A stretch of 64,000 bases of DNA, taken from Butyricimonas sp. Marseille-P3923. GTDB taxonomy: Bacteria; Bacteroidota; Bacteroidia; Bacteroidales; Marinifilaceae. Under the pieces are notes generated by a model. The model did not search any database. It saw nothing but the letters and a program-made list of their open reading frames with translations, and was not told the DNA's origin. Both the position numbers and the translations under genes were made by a program. The stretch is taken from assembly GCF_900184685.1 (NCBI RefSeq), contig NZ_FXXL01000007.1, forward strand, positions 806,001 through 870,000. The letters are read 5' to 3'. Shown here piece by piece: positions 41,958 through 50,338 of the stretch; position 1 is the stretch's first letter; every line of letters starts with the position of its first letter.

Positions 41958-44900
41958 TTAGAACATTAATGAAAGAGTCAGCGCCACCCGTCTCGCGAAC
42001 GGATAAGAAGTACCCCGTTCCCGTTTGATGGAAGATATGTAAAATATATCCGACATATTGGCACCGATATTTATAGTTTCAATACTCCATTTTTTTAGCA
42101 AATAATCCGAATGCCAACGATACTGCACGCTCGCACTCTGGAATTGGAACACTTTATCGTCCATCACGAATCTGGACGACGATCTGGTCTTGGATGAGCC
42201 GTATCCTTTAAACTCCTTGATATCACCGGCTTTTTGCCATCTGTTCTTGTAAACCCTCTTGTCCACGTTATTTCTATCTATCGTGGCATCGGTTACTTCC
42301 ACCTTGCTCAACAAAGTTTCATTATACTGTTGCCCACCCCATTGAAAAGCGAAAGAAAGGTTTACAGACAAATCTTTCCAAGAGAATAAAGAACTCAGGT
42401 TCCCGCGATACTTCGGCTCACTAACCCCGAAATAACGTTTATCGGAAGGATTCCATTTCCCCGTGATGTTTCCGTTTTTATCCAGAAATATCTCAGCTCC
42501 CGTGCTCGGGTCAATCCCCAAAGAAGGTACAGCCCAAATCGAATTTTTGGAATATCCCTCGTACAACAACTGATTCACATCCGTATCCTGTGCCTTGTAA
42601 AGCTCCGTTTGCTGTTTTATCGCGGCGGACAGTTTCGTGATTTCATCTTTATTATACGCTAATTTCGTTGTCACCGACCATATGATCTCCCGTTGGGTGT
42701 TCCTCATCAAATAACCGCTCAACATCACCTCGTAACCGACATTCTTCACCTCGCCCACGTTATCCACGTATGAACTGAACCCGTTCGCCAGAGGTAAATC
42801 CATCTGTGAAAGCAAGTTTGACGTCTTCTTGTTATACATGTCAAACGAAGCGGAAACCCTGTTATCGAAAAGCCCCACTTCAACACCCCCATTGATTTGC
42901 TTCGTTACCTGCCATTTCAATTTTTCGTTACCAAGTCCCATCAATTCCGCACCATTCCAAATAATATACCTTTTCCCGGTATAGTAATTAAACGTGGACA
43001 ACGCCTGATAAGACGAGAATTGTTGAGAACCGGTTTCCCCGTACGAGCCGCGCACCCTAAGGGTATTCACCACCCGATGATCCCGAAGGAATGATTCGTT
43101 ATGCACGTTCCACCCGATTCCGGCACTCCAGAAAGGAGCAAACTTATTTTTAGTACCAAACAAAGAAGAACCGTCCACACGATAAGAGAAATCGGCAAAA
43201 TAACGATTGTCATAAATATAATTCACGTTCCCGGTAAAACCAACACGCCGGGAAAGTTCTTCCGTTCCCTTCGGCACCCCATTCTTTTCATATTGTAGCG
43301 CGTTAGACAAGAAATCAAGTTTTTCATCAGAGAACCCTTCCACGGTAAACTTGTAGAAATGATTTTTCCGCTGTGAAATAGAATAGTCAAATCCGGCGTA
43401 CACTTGATGCTTTTCCGCGAAAACCTTAGAATAACTAAGCGTCGCGTTTCCATCTATATTTATATCCTCCCCGGTCCCGTAAACATATTCACCTTTCCGG
43501 AAATAGCTGTCACTACCGTTATACGTGTCAAAGCTAGTATGGTCAGCCGGAAGATAATAGTCCGAAGTATTCGTTTGCTTTTGTAATCCCAGTTGAGCCC
43601 TTAATTTTAACGCGTCGGCAATATTCCATTCGATCGAGAAATTATTCGTGATCGTGGTATACTTCTTCTCGTCAATGGTATTCAAATTAGCGTTATACAA
43701 CGGATTAGGTATATTAAACCCTTTCTCTTTATATCTTTTAATGTATTGCCCGTTTTCATCTTTCGTCCTGTAATAAGGATTCATGTTCACGTAATTGTAA
43801 AACGTTCCGTATTTACTTTCCACCCCTTTATTGATATCAACAATGGTCTGATTCTTGAAAATAACATTTTTCAAGGTATAAGAAAGCGTCACGCTACCGC
43901 TGAAAGTGTTTCTTTCGGAAGCCTTCATCGCTCCTTGAATCGTGTTATAGGATAAATTAGCCCCCCAGCGGAAAGCATCACCACCTCCTTCAAGCCGTAA
44001 ATTATATTTTTGACCGATTCCGGTTCTCACGGGTTCGCTCAACCAATAAGTATCCACGCCGCGTAACACATCCGAGTATAGCGTGTTGTACAACTCTTTC
44101 AGCTTCCTGTCACGCGTAACATCCTTCTCGTCGTCATACAATCCCACGATTCGTTCCAGTTCCAATTTATCCCGGGCATTCAGCATATCATAAGAAGACA
44201 AATCCGGTATCTCGATATTAATCCCCCCTTGGGCATAAATTTTTAATTTTCCCCCTTGAGGAGCTTTTGTCGTTACCACGATGACACCGTTTGCCCCTCT
44301 GGAGCCGTAAATCGCCGTGGCTGAGGCATCCTTCAGAATATTAATACTTTCTATTTCCTCGTCGTTGAAATCCATTAATTTCTCCAATGATATCTCGAAG
44401 CCATCCATTATAACTAAGGGGGCGTTCAACTGCTTGGATGCTTGTTGATTCAATTCCTTCACGCTCATCGGCAAAGACGAATTCCCCCGGATATTGATTT
44501 CAGGTACCACGTTCGGGTTACTTCCCAACGCGTTATTCATCACCACGTTAATCGACGGGTCTATATTCCTTAACGTAGCGAGAAGATTCTGTCCCTTGTA
44601 CATCTTCAATTCCTTGGCAGACACGGACGTCACGGCACCCGTGTAACTTTCCTTCGCCTTCGTGAAGATTCCCGTAACCACCACGTCATCCAAAGTTTCG
44701 GAATCCTCTTCCATTTTCACGTCAATCTTTGTCTTGTCGGCGACAGCAATCTCCCGTGTCTTCATACCCACGAACGAGAATGACAACACTTGCTCTCCCT
44801 CCGCCGGAACATTCAATTTATAATTCCCGTCCGCATCTGTTGCCGTTCCCAGAGCCGTTCCTTTAATCATGATCGTCACGCCGGGCAAAACCTCTCCTCT

Positions 44901-45284
44901 CTCATCCGTAACCTTTCCCGTGACGGTCTTCATTTTTTGATTCACTTCCTTGGGACTCTCTTTCCTGATAATGATCGTTTTCCCGTTAATCTCGTAAGTC
45001 AGTCCCGTGCCTCTCAAACAATCGGTCAGCACGGCATCAATAGCGGCATCTTTATAAGATACATCACGCCTTTTAAAAGCTTCCAGATTCACGTCCCGGT
45101 ACACAAAATCATAGTCGGAAAGTTTCCTGATTTCATTAATAATCTCTTTAAGTGTTGCGTTTTTCAGACTGAAAGTCAAACTTTTGTCCTGCGAATACGC
45201 GTTCAGACTAATTTGAGTGGTAAACACCAAGAAAAGGAGGAATAAAAACCGCCTCTTCCCTGCGACATTAAAAATTTTCTTCAT
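41958..45284 (-). CDS. SusC/RagA-type TonB-dependent transporter with signalling domain
   Basis: 1108 aa from the ATG at 45284, where MKKIFNVAGKRRFLFLLFLVFTTQISLNAYSQ is a clear signal peptide. An STN domain follows (SLTFSLKNATLKEIINEIRKLSDYDFVYRDV to GLTYEINGKTIIIRK). The carboxypeptidase-like domain is VTGKVTDERGEVLPGVTIMIKGTALGTATDADGNYKLNVP. The plug has ESINILKDASATAIYGSRGANGVIVVTTK, and the barrel ends in RVALTLSLMF. The STN domain is the part that contacts FecR, so this transporter also reports ligand binding. It lies between fecR and susD with hairpins in the 90-base gap to fecR. Confidence 0.96.
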   Translation of the reverse strand: MKKIFNVAGKRRFLFLLFLVFTTQISLNAYSQDKSLTFSLKNATLKEIINEIRKLSDYDFVYRDVNLEAFKRRDVSYKDAAIDAVLTDCLRGTGLTYEINGKTIIIRKESPKEVNQKMKTVTGKVTDERGEVLPGVTIMIKGTALGTATDADGNYKLNVPAEGEQVLSFSFVGMKTREIAVADKTKIDVKMEEDSETLDDVVVTGIFTKAKESYTGAVTSVSAKELKMYKGQNLLATLRNIDPSINVVMNNALGSNPNVVPEINIRGNSSLPMSVKELNQQASKQLNAPLVIMDGFEISLEKLMDFNDEEIESINILKDASATAIYGSRGANGVIVVTTKAPQGGKLKIYAQGGINIEIPDLSSYDMLNARDKLELERIVGLYDDEKDVTRDRKLKELYNTLYSDVLRGVDTYWLSEPVRTGIGQKYNLRLEGGGDAFRWGANLSYNTIQGAMKASERNTFSGSVTLSYTLKNVIFKNQTIVDINKGVESKYGTFYNYVNMNPYYRTKDENGQYIKRYKEKGFNIPNPLYNANLNTIDEKKYTTITNNFSIEWNIADALKLRAQLGLQKQTNTSDYYLPADHTSFDTYNGSDSYFRKGEYVYGTGEDINIDGNATLSYSKVFAEKHQVYAGFDYSISQRKNHFYKFTVEGFSDEKLDFLSNALQYEKNGVPKGTEELSRRVGFTGNVNYIYDNRYFADFSYRVDGSSLFGTKNKFAPFWSAGIGWNVHNESFLRDHRVVNTLRVRGSYGETGSQQFSSYQALSTFNYYTGKRYIIWNGAELMGLGNEKLKWQVTKQINGGVEVGLFDNRVSASFDMYNKKTSNLLSQMDLPLANGFSSYVDNVGEVKNVGYEVMLSGYLMRNTQREIIWSVTTKLAYNKDEITKLSAAIKQQTELYKAQDTDVNQLLYEGYSKNSIWAVPSLGIDPSTGAEIFLDKNGNITGKWNPSDKRYFGVSEPKYRGNLSSLFSWKDLSVNLSFAFQWGGQQYNETLLSKVEVTDATIDRNNVDKRVYKNRWQKAGDIKEFKGYGSSKTRSSSRFVMDDKVFQFQSASVQYRWHSDYLLKKWSIETINIGANMSDIFYISSIKRERGTSYPFARRVALTLSLMF

Positions 45285-45311
45285 AACTTTGTATTTAGAA
45301 TTCAACAATTC

Positions 45312-45368
45312 CTCACGCTCTGTCAGCAGCAGAGTGTGAACGTAAAAAGTAGCGTTAGCAGCGCTGCT
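45312..45368 (-). other. Hairpins between fecR and susC
   Basis: AGCAGCGCTGCT (45357-45368) is a perfect 12-bp palindrome just after the fecR stop. A second imperfect stem, CACGCTCTG with CAGAGTGTG, lies at about 45313-45338. Together they could lower or tune read-through from fecR into susC, whose product is needed in larger amounts. No clear T-run follows either one. Confidence 0.35.
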
Positions 45369-45372
45369 TTTT

Positions 45373-46557
45373 TTATTTTACAAGCACCGTTTTTCCTTTT
45401 ATTTCAAACTTTACATCCCCCGTTTTCTCTATCAACTCCAAAACCCGAGTAAACACCTCGTGTTTTTTCATGTTCACCGAGAATTGGTATGAACGTGCTT
45501 CCTCCCGACTATAAAAGACATCAAACGCGTACCATCTCCCCAAATCATTCAGAATCTTCTCTAGCGGGCAATTATCATACATCAATCGTCCGTCTTTCCA
45601 CGCCAGATACAGATCAATATCTACATCCTCCACCGATAGCACGGACTTCGACTTATCAAACCGGGCTTGTTCATTCGGGACTAGATTCACCTTATGTTCC
45701 CCGGCACTCACGAGTACCTTGCCACTTTCCAGCGTGGTTTGTATCTCTTTTTCATCCTCGTATGCCCTTACCCCGAAAGTAGTTCCCAACACGAGTACCT
45801 CCATTTGTTGTGCCTCCACGATAAATGGCTTTTTCTCATCTCTCTTTACTTGGAAATAAGCCTCTCCCGCCAACAATACCTTACGTTTATCTCCCTTGAA
45901 ATTTACCGGATAAGTCAACCGGGAATCTGCGTTCAGGTACACGACCGTGCTATCCGACAACGTAAGTACATACTCTCCCCCTCTCGGAATCACCAAAGTA
46001 TGATAAATCTCCGCGGTATCCCGTTCTAAAACATTCCCGTAAGTCAACGATTCATCGCTCACCGACAAAGATTCATTGGTCTTGACCAATTCATGGCGTG
46101 AATTTTCGTTTTCCAAATCTACCTTGCTGCCATCCGGCAATATCAGAATAGCCCGGGAACCCGGTTGTGTAAAGTCATTATTCGCCAATGTAACCTCGTT
46201 CCCCGAACCGGACTTATCCCCCGCGTAATATAAAGCAAGCCCTCCGACCGACAACAGCAATATAATGGCACATGCCACCCTGTAAAACCACTTCACCCGT
46301 TTTACAGGTTCCATCCCACGCCGTTTCTTCATTTCTTCTTGTAAAATCTGCCAATCACGTGCATTCTCTTCTTCCGTCTTCACGAAACGGGATAAACTCT
46401 TCTCGATATGTTCCCCCGACAACATACGTTGAAAAAGAGCCTCGCGCCGGGAGGATTCCGCCCTCCATTCGGTCAATTCTTTTTCCTGTATCTCATCCGC
46501 TAATCCTCGGATGTGCAGGAATATTAATCGTGCAATATGTTCTTCTCTCTTCAGCAT
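45373..46557 (-). CDS. FecR-type anti-sigma factor
   Basis: 394 aa. The N-terminal cytoplasmic part (ARLIFLHIRGLADEIQEKELTEWRAES) binds the sigma factor. A membrane helix spans about 91-112 (FYRVACAIILLLSVGGLALYYAG). The periplasmic FecR domain has TLVIPRGGEYVLTLSDSTVVYLNADSRLTYPVNFKGDKRKVLLAGEAYFQVKRDEKKPFIVEAQQMEVLVLGTTFGVRAYEDE. The C-terminal DUF4974-type domain is CPLEKILNDLGRWYAFDVFYS. It holds the ECF sigma inactive until the STN domain of SusC signals. It is the first gene of the minus-strand operon, but its sigma gene is not adjacent. Confidence 0.95.
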   Translation of the reverse strand: MLKREEHIARLIFLHIRGLADEIQEKELTEWRAESSRREALFQRMLSGEHIEKSLSRFVKTEEENARDWQILQEEMKKRRGMEPVKRVKWFYRVACAIILLLSVGGLALYYAGDKSGSGNEVTLANNDFTQPGSRAILILPDGSKVDLENENSRHELVKTNESLSVSDESLTYGNVLERDTAEIYHTLVIPRGGEYVLTLSDSTVVYLNADSRLTYPVNFKGDKRKVLLAGEAYFQVKRDEKKPFIVEAQQMEVLVLGTTFGVRAYEDEKEIQTTLESGKVLVSAGEHKVNLVPNEQARFDKSKSVLSVEDVDIDLYLAWKDGRLMYDNCPLEKILNDLGRWYAFDVFYSREEARSYQFSVNMKKHEVFTRVLELIEKTGDVKFEIKGKTVLVK

Positions 46558-46718
46558 ATTATTTTCGCTTTTATAACTAAAGCGATTTCATACGCGTTTG
46601 GTGTAATAAAAAAAGTGACTTTTTTCAAAGTTTTTTTATTAACCACAAATTATCAAGTGTTTATAAATCCCACTACTATCCTATTCCTACCTTCACGGGT
46701 GAGTTTTGCCAGACTTTT

Positions 46719-46754
46719 GGGCGACTATTAGGCGGCTTCGCCTACTTATAGCCC
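46719..46754. repeat. REP-like extragenic hairpin
   Basis: TAGGCG (46729-46734), loop GCTT, CGCCTA (46739-46744), with outer arms GGGC (46719-46722) and GCCC (46751-46754). It has the form of a small extragenic palindrome. AGCCCAC-like units follow it. Whether it recurs in the genome cannot be told here. Confidence 0.3.
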
Positions 46755-46985
46755 ACACTTAGCCCACTCATCGCCCACGTTTTAACGAAGTATAAGTAAA
46801 TTTAACCTCCATAATCCCCTTTTCTCCTGTACCTTTAAACAATCAATCGACAGTGAACACGGGAGCATAGGGATGTGTCCGTTGATAATCAAGGGATATT
46901 ATCGCCCATGTATCCTATTTTGATGATTCACGCGATGAAAATCATAAATCTGGAATCATAAATCTAATATTTAAAATCTATTCCA

Positions 46986-46993
46986 TACTTTTG
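46986..46993 (+). promoter_or_regulatory. -7 promoter element of the S9 peptidase gene
   Basis: TACTTTTG fits TAnnTTTG and is followed by GCACG, placing the transcript start near 47000, 28 bases before the ATG. The -33 region has no TTTG, so the promoter may be weak or need an activator. Confidence 0.5.
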
Positions 46994-47027
46994 CACGAAC
47001 GAGTTCAAAATAACCAAATACGATAAA

Positions 47028-49577
47028 ATGAGAAAATTAATCTTTTTGTTCATGATAGTCTGCTCGTTCCGTTTGCAGGCGCAGACTATCGGGGAATGGC
47101 TGGCTCTCCCGCCCGTTCCCGTGGAGATGCCTGCATTCGGGAGCGTGAAGAACGTGGAAGGCAAAACATTCACGTCGTCAAAATTATTGACATCATCCGT
47201 GTTTAATATCGAGAATTTCACGCCGGAAGCCGATTCCCGGGAATTGCAATTCCACTCGTTGGTATGGCAAGAAGCCGTGGTGAACGAAGGCGTGGTAACT
47301 TCCGGGTACACGGGCAATACCCCGGCAATCGTCGTAAGTGCTGTTTATGCCGCCAACACGCAATGGATGAGCGGGAAACTGGAATTCAATTTTCACGGGG
47401 ATGCCGAAGTGTATGTCGACGGGGTGAAAAAAATCACTTACACGGGACACAACGGCACGGAAGCCGCGAAACGGGATTGTTCCCTTGAATGGGTTCCGGG
47501 CAAGCACGTCATCATCGTGAAAAGCCTCGCTACCGGCAATAACGATAAACTCTTCTCTGCCAGCTACACCGCCGACGCCGCTTTCTCGGAAGCCCCGGTT
47601 CATTTTACCCTCTCCCCGAAAAGAGGTAAAAATATCTTGGACGTGCTGAACGGGAAACGGGTAGAGAGAATTCAAATTTCTCCCAGCGGGAAATATCTCC
47701 TGATGTCGGAAAACGATATCATCAACGGTAAAAACAGTCGCATGACGAACGTGTACCGCCTTGCCGACAAGGAAGTCGTGTACTCGTTCTACGGGAATGA
47801 CGCGTCCTCGCTGACTTGGATTCCCGGACAGGACAAACTCTCGTTCCTGTTGAAAGAAGGAAACGGTAATTCCCTCTATACCTACGATATCGAATCCCGT
47901 GAACAAAAACGCCTGTTCAAGGCGGACCGGAATATCAGTTCCTACAACTGGTCGCCCGACCGTAGCTATCTGGTATATTACAAAACCGAAAACTACACGG
48001 AAAAAGAGTGGGAATTGCGTAAATTAGACGGTATCGAGGATAGACAGGCATACTACCGTAACCGTTACTTCCTGTGCAAATATGACCTCGGTACGGGCAT
48101 ACACACCCGTATGACTTGGGGTAACCAAACGACCTCTATGATGGATATCAGCCACAACGGGGATTATATCCTGATTGGCACGAGCAGACCGGATTACAAC
48201 GAGTATCCCTACCGGAAACAATCCGTGTACATGCTGAATGCCCGCACTTTCGAGGTGGACACGCTTTGGGAAAACCGTTTGCAAGATATACAATGTTCAT
48301 TCTCGCCGGACGATTCCCGATTGTTAATCAGTGGTTCTGCCGACGCTTTCGGCAAACTCGGCGTGAATATCGCCAAAGGACAAATGGTCAACGGGTACGA
48401 TACCCAATTGTTCATTTACGACTTGAAGACCAAAGAGGTAACCCCTATCACGAGAGATTTCAACCCGAACGTGACGAATTACGTTTGGCACAAGGACGGT
48501 AATATTTACATCGTTGCCGAGGACACGGACTACGTCCACCTGTTCCGCCACGGGCAAGACGGCAAGATAACGAAAATAAATTGCCCGGGTGACCTCGTGC
48601 AAAGAATCAGTCTGGCAGAAGACGGCAATACCGGGGTATATACCGCTTCCGACGAGAGTTACCCGACACGGGTTTACACGCTGAACCTGACAGACCTGAA
48701 AGCACGGGAATGGGCTAACCCGCAAGGCGAGCAATACAAGAATATTGAATTCGGGCAAGTGAAAGACTGGGATTACGTCTACAAGAAAGGTACCACCATC
48801 GACGGTCGTTACTACCTGCCCGCCGATTTTGACCCGAACAAGAAATACCCGATGATTGTATATTATTACGGTGGTACATCCCCCGTGGAAAGAACTTTCG
48901 GCGGAAGATGGCCTTTCAACCTGTACGCAGCGAATGGCTATGTTGTTTACGTGATGCAACCCTCTGGTAGTACCGGATTCGGGCAAGAATTTTCCGCACG
49001 CCACCAGAACAACTGGGGTAAAATCACCGCCGACGAAATCATCGCCTGCACCAAAGCTTTCATGAAAGCACATCCTTTCGTGGACTCCAAGCGGGTGGGA
49101 TGCATGGGTGCTTCCTACGGTGGTTTCACGACCATGTATTTGCAGACCCGCACGGATATCTTCGCCTGTGCCATCTCTCACGCCGGCATTTCATCCGTGT
49201 CAAGTTACTGGGGGGAAGGATACTGGGGATACAGTTACAGCACAAATGCATCGGGACATTCCTTCCCGTGGAACCGCAAGGATATCTACGTGGACCAAAG
49301 CCCCTTGTTCAATGCGGACAAAGTAAATACCCCTATCCTGTTATTACACGGTACTGCCGACGTGAATGTACCCACGGGCGAAAGTATCCAGTTCTACACG
49401 GCATTGAAACTCTTGGGCAAAGATGCCGAGTTGGTGCTAATCAAAAACGCCGACCATGCCGTGGTTGACTACAACCAACGCATCATCTGGGGTAACACTA
49501 TCATGGCGTATTTCGCCAAATACCTGAAAGGCGAACCCGCGTGGTGGGAAAACATGTACAAGGACAAGAATTTATAA
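47028..49577 (+). CDS. S9 family prolyl oligopeptidase/dipeptidyl peptidase
   Basis: 849 aa with signal peptide MRKLIFLFMIVCSFRLQAQ. The middle (about 200-560) is a beta-propeller with repeats such as KYLLMSENDIINGKNSRMTNVY and IQCSFSPDDSRLLISGS. The C-terminal alpha/beta hydrolase holds the triad: Ser696 in GASYGGF, Asp778 in HGTADVNVP and His810 in NADHAVVDY. It should remove dipeptides or cleave after proline from oligopeptides in the periplasm. An N-terminal extension of about 200 residues includes a galactose-binding-like beta domain (KLEFNFHGDAEVYVDGVKKITYTG). It is a single gene with a strong terminator. Confidence 0.94.
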   Translation: MRKLIFLFMIVCSFRLQAQTIGEWLALPPVPVEMPAFGSVKNVEGKTFTSSKLLTSSVFNIENFTPEADSRELQFHSLVWQEAVVNEGVVTSGYTGNTPAIVVSAVYAANTQWMSGKLEFNFHGDAEVYVDGVKKITYTGHNGTEAAKRDCSLEWVPGKHVIIVKSLATGNNDKLFSASYTADAAFSEAPVHFTLSPKRGKNILDVLNGKRVERIQISPSGKYLLMSENDIINGKNSRMTNVYRLADKEVVYSFYGNDASSLTWIPGQDKLSFLLKEGNGNSLYTYDIESREQKRLFKADRNISSYNWSPDRSYLVYYKTENYTEKEWELRKLDGIEDRQAYYRNRYFLCKYDLGTGIHTRMTWGNQTTSMMDISHNGDYILIGTSRPDYNEYPYRKQSVYMLNARTFEVDTLWENRLQDIQCSFSPDDSRLLISGSADAFGKLGVNIAKGQMVNGYDTQLFIYDLKTKEVTPITRDFNPNVTNYVWHKDGNIYIVAEDTDYVHLFRHGQDGKITKINCPGDLVQRISLAEDGNTGVYTASDESYPTRVYTLNLTDLKAREWANPQGEQYKNIEFGQVKDWDYVYKKGTTIDGRYYLPADFDPNKKYPMIVYYYGGTSPVERTFGGRWPFNLYAANGYVVYVMQPSGSTGFGQEFSARHQNNWGKITADEIIACTKAFMKAHPFVDSKRVGCMGASYGGFTTMYLQTRTDIFACAISHAGISSVSSYWGEGYWGYSYSTNASGHSFPWNRKDIYVDQSPLFNADKVNTPILLLHGTADVNVPTGESIQFYTALKLLGKDAELVLIKNADHAVVDYNQRIIWGNTIMAYFAKYLKGEPAWWENMYKDKNL

Positions 49578-49584
49578 ATTCCGT

Positions 49585-49626
49585 GATTCGGTGATTGTCG
49601 ATTTGGCAATCACCGAATCTTTCTAT
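49585..49626 (+). terminator. Terminator of the S9 peptidase gene
   Basis: GATTCGGTGATTG (49585-49597) and CAATCACCGAATC (49607-49619) form a perfect 13-bp stem, followed by TTTCTATT. It ends 7 bases before the next start codon. Confidence 0.8.
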
Positions 49627-49641
49627 TAAATAATGAATAAA

Positions 49642-50124
49642 ATGGGATTAGAAATAGAACGCAAGTTTCTGGTAAAAGGAGATTACAAGACCGACGCGTC
49701 AAAATCTTCCCGAATCACGCAAGGGTATCTCTCCTCGGTTCCGGAGCGTACCGTACGTGTGAGGCTCAAGGGGGATAAAGGATACCTTACCGTCAAAGGC
49801 GCCGGAAATGAATCCGGAGCCAGCCGATACGAGTGGGAAAAGGAAATCCCCGCGGAAGAAGCAAAAGAATTATTGCAACTTTGTGAACCGGGAATCATCG
49901 ACAAAACCCGCTATCTCGTTCCCCACGGGAATCATCTTTTCGAAGTCGATGAATTTCACGGGGCAAATGCCGGATTGGTACTCGCGGAAATTGAACTGGC
50001 AAACGAAAGCGAGCATTTCGAACACCCCGCATGGTTAGGCGAAGAAGTTACCGGCGACGAAAGATATTACAATGCCATGTTGAGTAAAAATCCTTACACG
50101 AAGTGGAATACGTTAGGTTCATAA
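49642..50124 (+). CDS. CYTH domain protein (triphosphate tunnel metalloenzyme)
   Basis: 160 aa from the ATG at 49642; an ATG three codons earlier is also possible. It begins MGLEIERKFLVKGDY, the E-x-E-x-K signature of the CYTH family. The tunnel strands follow: RITQGYLSSVPERTVRVRLKGDKGYLTVKGAG, YEWEKEIPAEEAKELLQLCEPGIIDKTRYLVPHGNHLFEVDEFHGANAGLVLAEIEL. Family members hydrolyse tripolyphosphate or other triphosphates with Mg or Mn in the cytoplasm; inorganic triphosphatase activity is the most likely. The stop lies at the start of a GGTTCATAA-type repeat. Confidence 0.92.
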   Translation: MGLEIERKFLVKGDYKTDASKSSRITQGYLSSVPERTVRVRLKGDKGYLTVKGAGNESGASRYEWEKEIPAEEAKELLQLCEPGIIDKTRYLVPHGNHLFEVDEFHGANAGLVLAEIELANESEHFEHPAWLGEEVTGDERYYNAMLSKNPYTKWNTLGS

Positions 50125-50263
50125 AGTTTATAAGGTTCATAAGGTTCATAAAGTTATAAGAATTACGGGTGATTTTATCGGCAAAAAAAGCTGCCGTAGA
50201 CAAAGCGCCCTGCGGGGGTCTATAAACCTTTTAAACCTTACAAACCTTATGAACTTTATGAAC
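50117..50263. repeat. Intergenic inverted repeat of GGTTCATAA-like units
   Basis: The left arm (50117-50157) is a row of degenerate 9-mers such as GTTCATAAAG and GTTTATAAG. The right arm (50221-50263) is their reverse complement, ACCTTATGAACTTTATGAAC. The arms match over about 40 bases with scattered mismatches and enclose a GC-richer loop. It could fold as a large hairpin in the CYTH transcript. Confidence 0.5.
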
Positions 50264-50271
50264 TATAAGAC

Positions 50272-50302
50272 TTTGAATTCCCAAGTGAAAAACATACCTT
50301 TG
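50272..50302 (+). promoter_or_regulatory. Promoter of the transketolase gene
   Basis: TTTG (50272-50275), a 19-base spacer and TACCTTTG (50295-50302) match the Bacteroidetes consensus. The transcript should start near 50309, which rules out upstream start codons and fixes the tkt start at 50339. Confidence 0.75.
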
Positions 50303-50338
50303 CCGAAAATTAAAAATTATCATCAAAAAAATACAGGC

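Larger units (their letters stand above)
46558..47027. other. 470-base gap between fecR and the S9 peptidase gene
   Basis: No gene is seen. It holds a 17-bp palindrome AAAAAAGTGACTTTTTT (46609-46625), 52 bases before the fecR start and so within its likely promoter region. It also holds an extended hairpin with outer GGGC/GCCC and inner TAGGCG-GCTT-CGCCTA stems (46719-46754), three close repeats of an AGCCCAC-like unit (46750-46778), and two copies of AATCATAAATCT near 46940-46965. The promoter for the peptidase gene is at its right end. Confidence 0.5.

Noticed and set aside
48324-49181. 285-codon minus-strand frame in the S9 peptidase gene
   Set aside because: Shadow of the peptidase, whose triad and propeller are clear; no signal of its own.
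50249-50338. 30-residue N-terminal extension of transketolase
   Set aside because: The consensus promoter lies within it, and the known family start aligns with the ATG at 50339.
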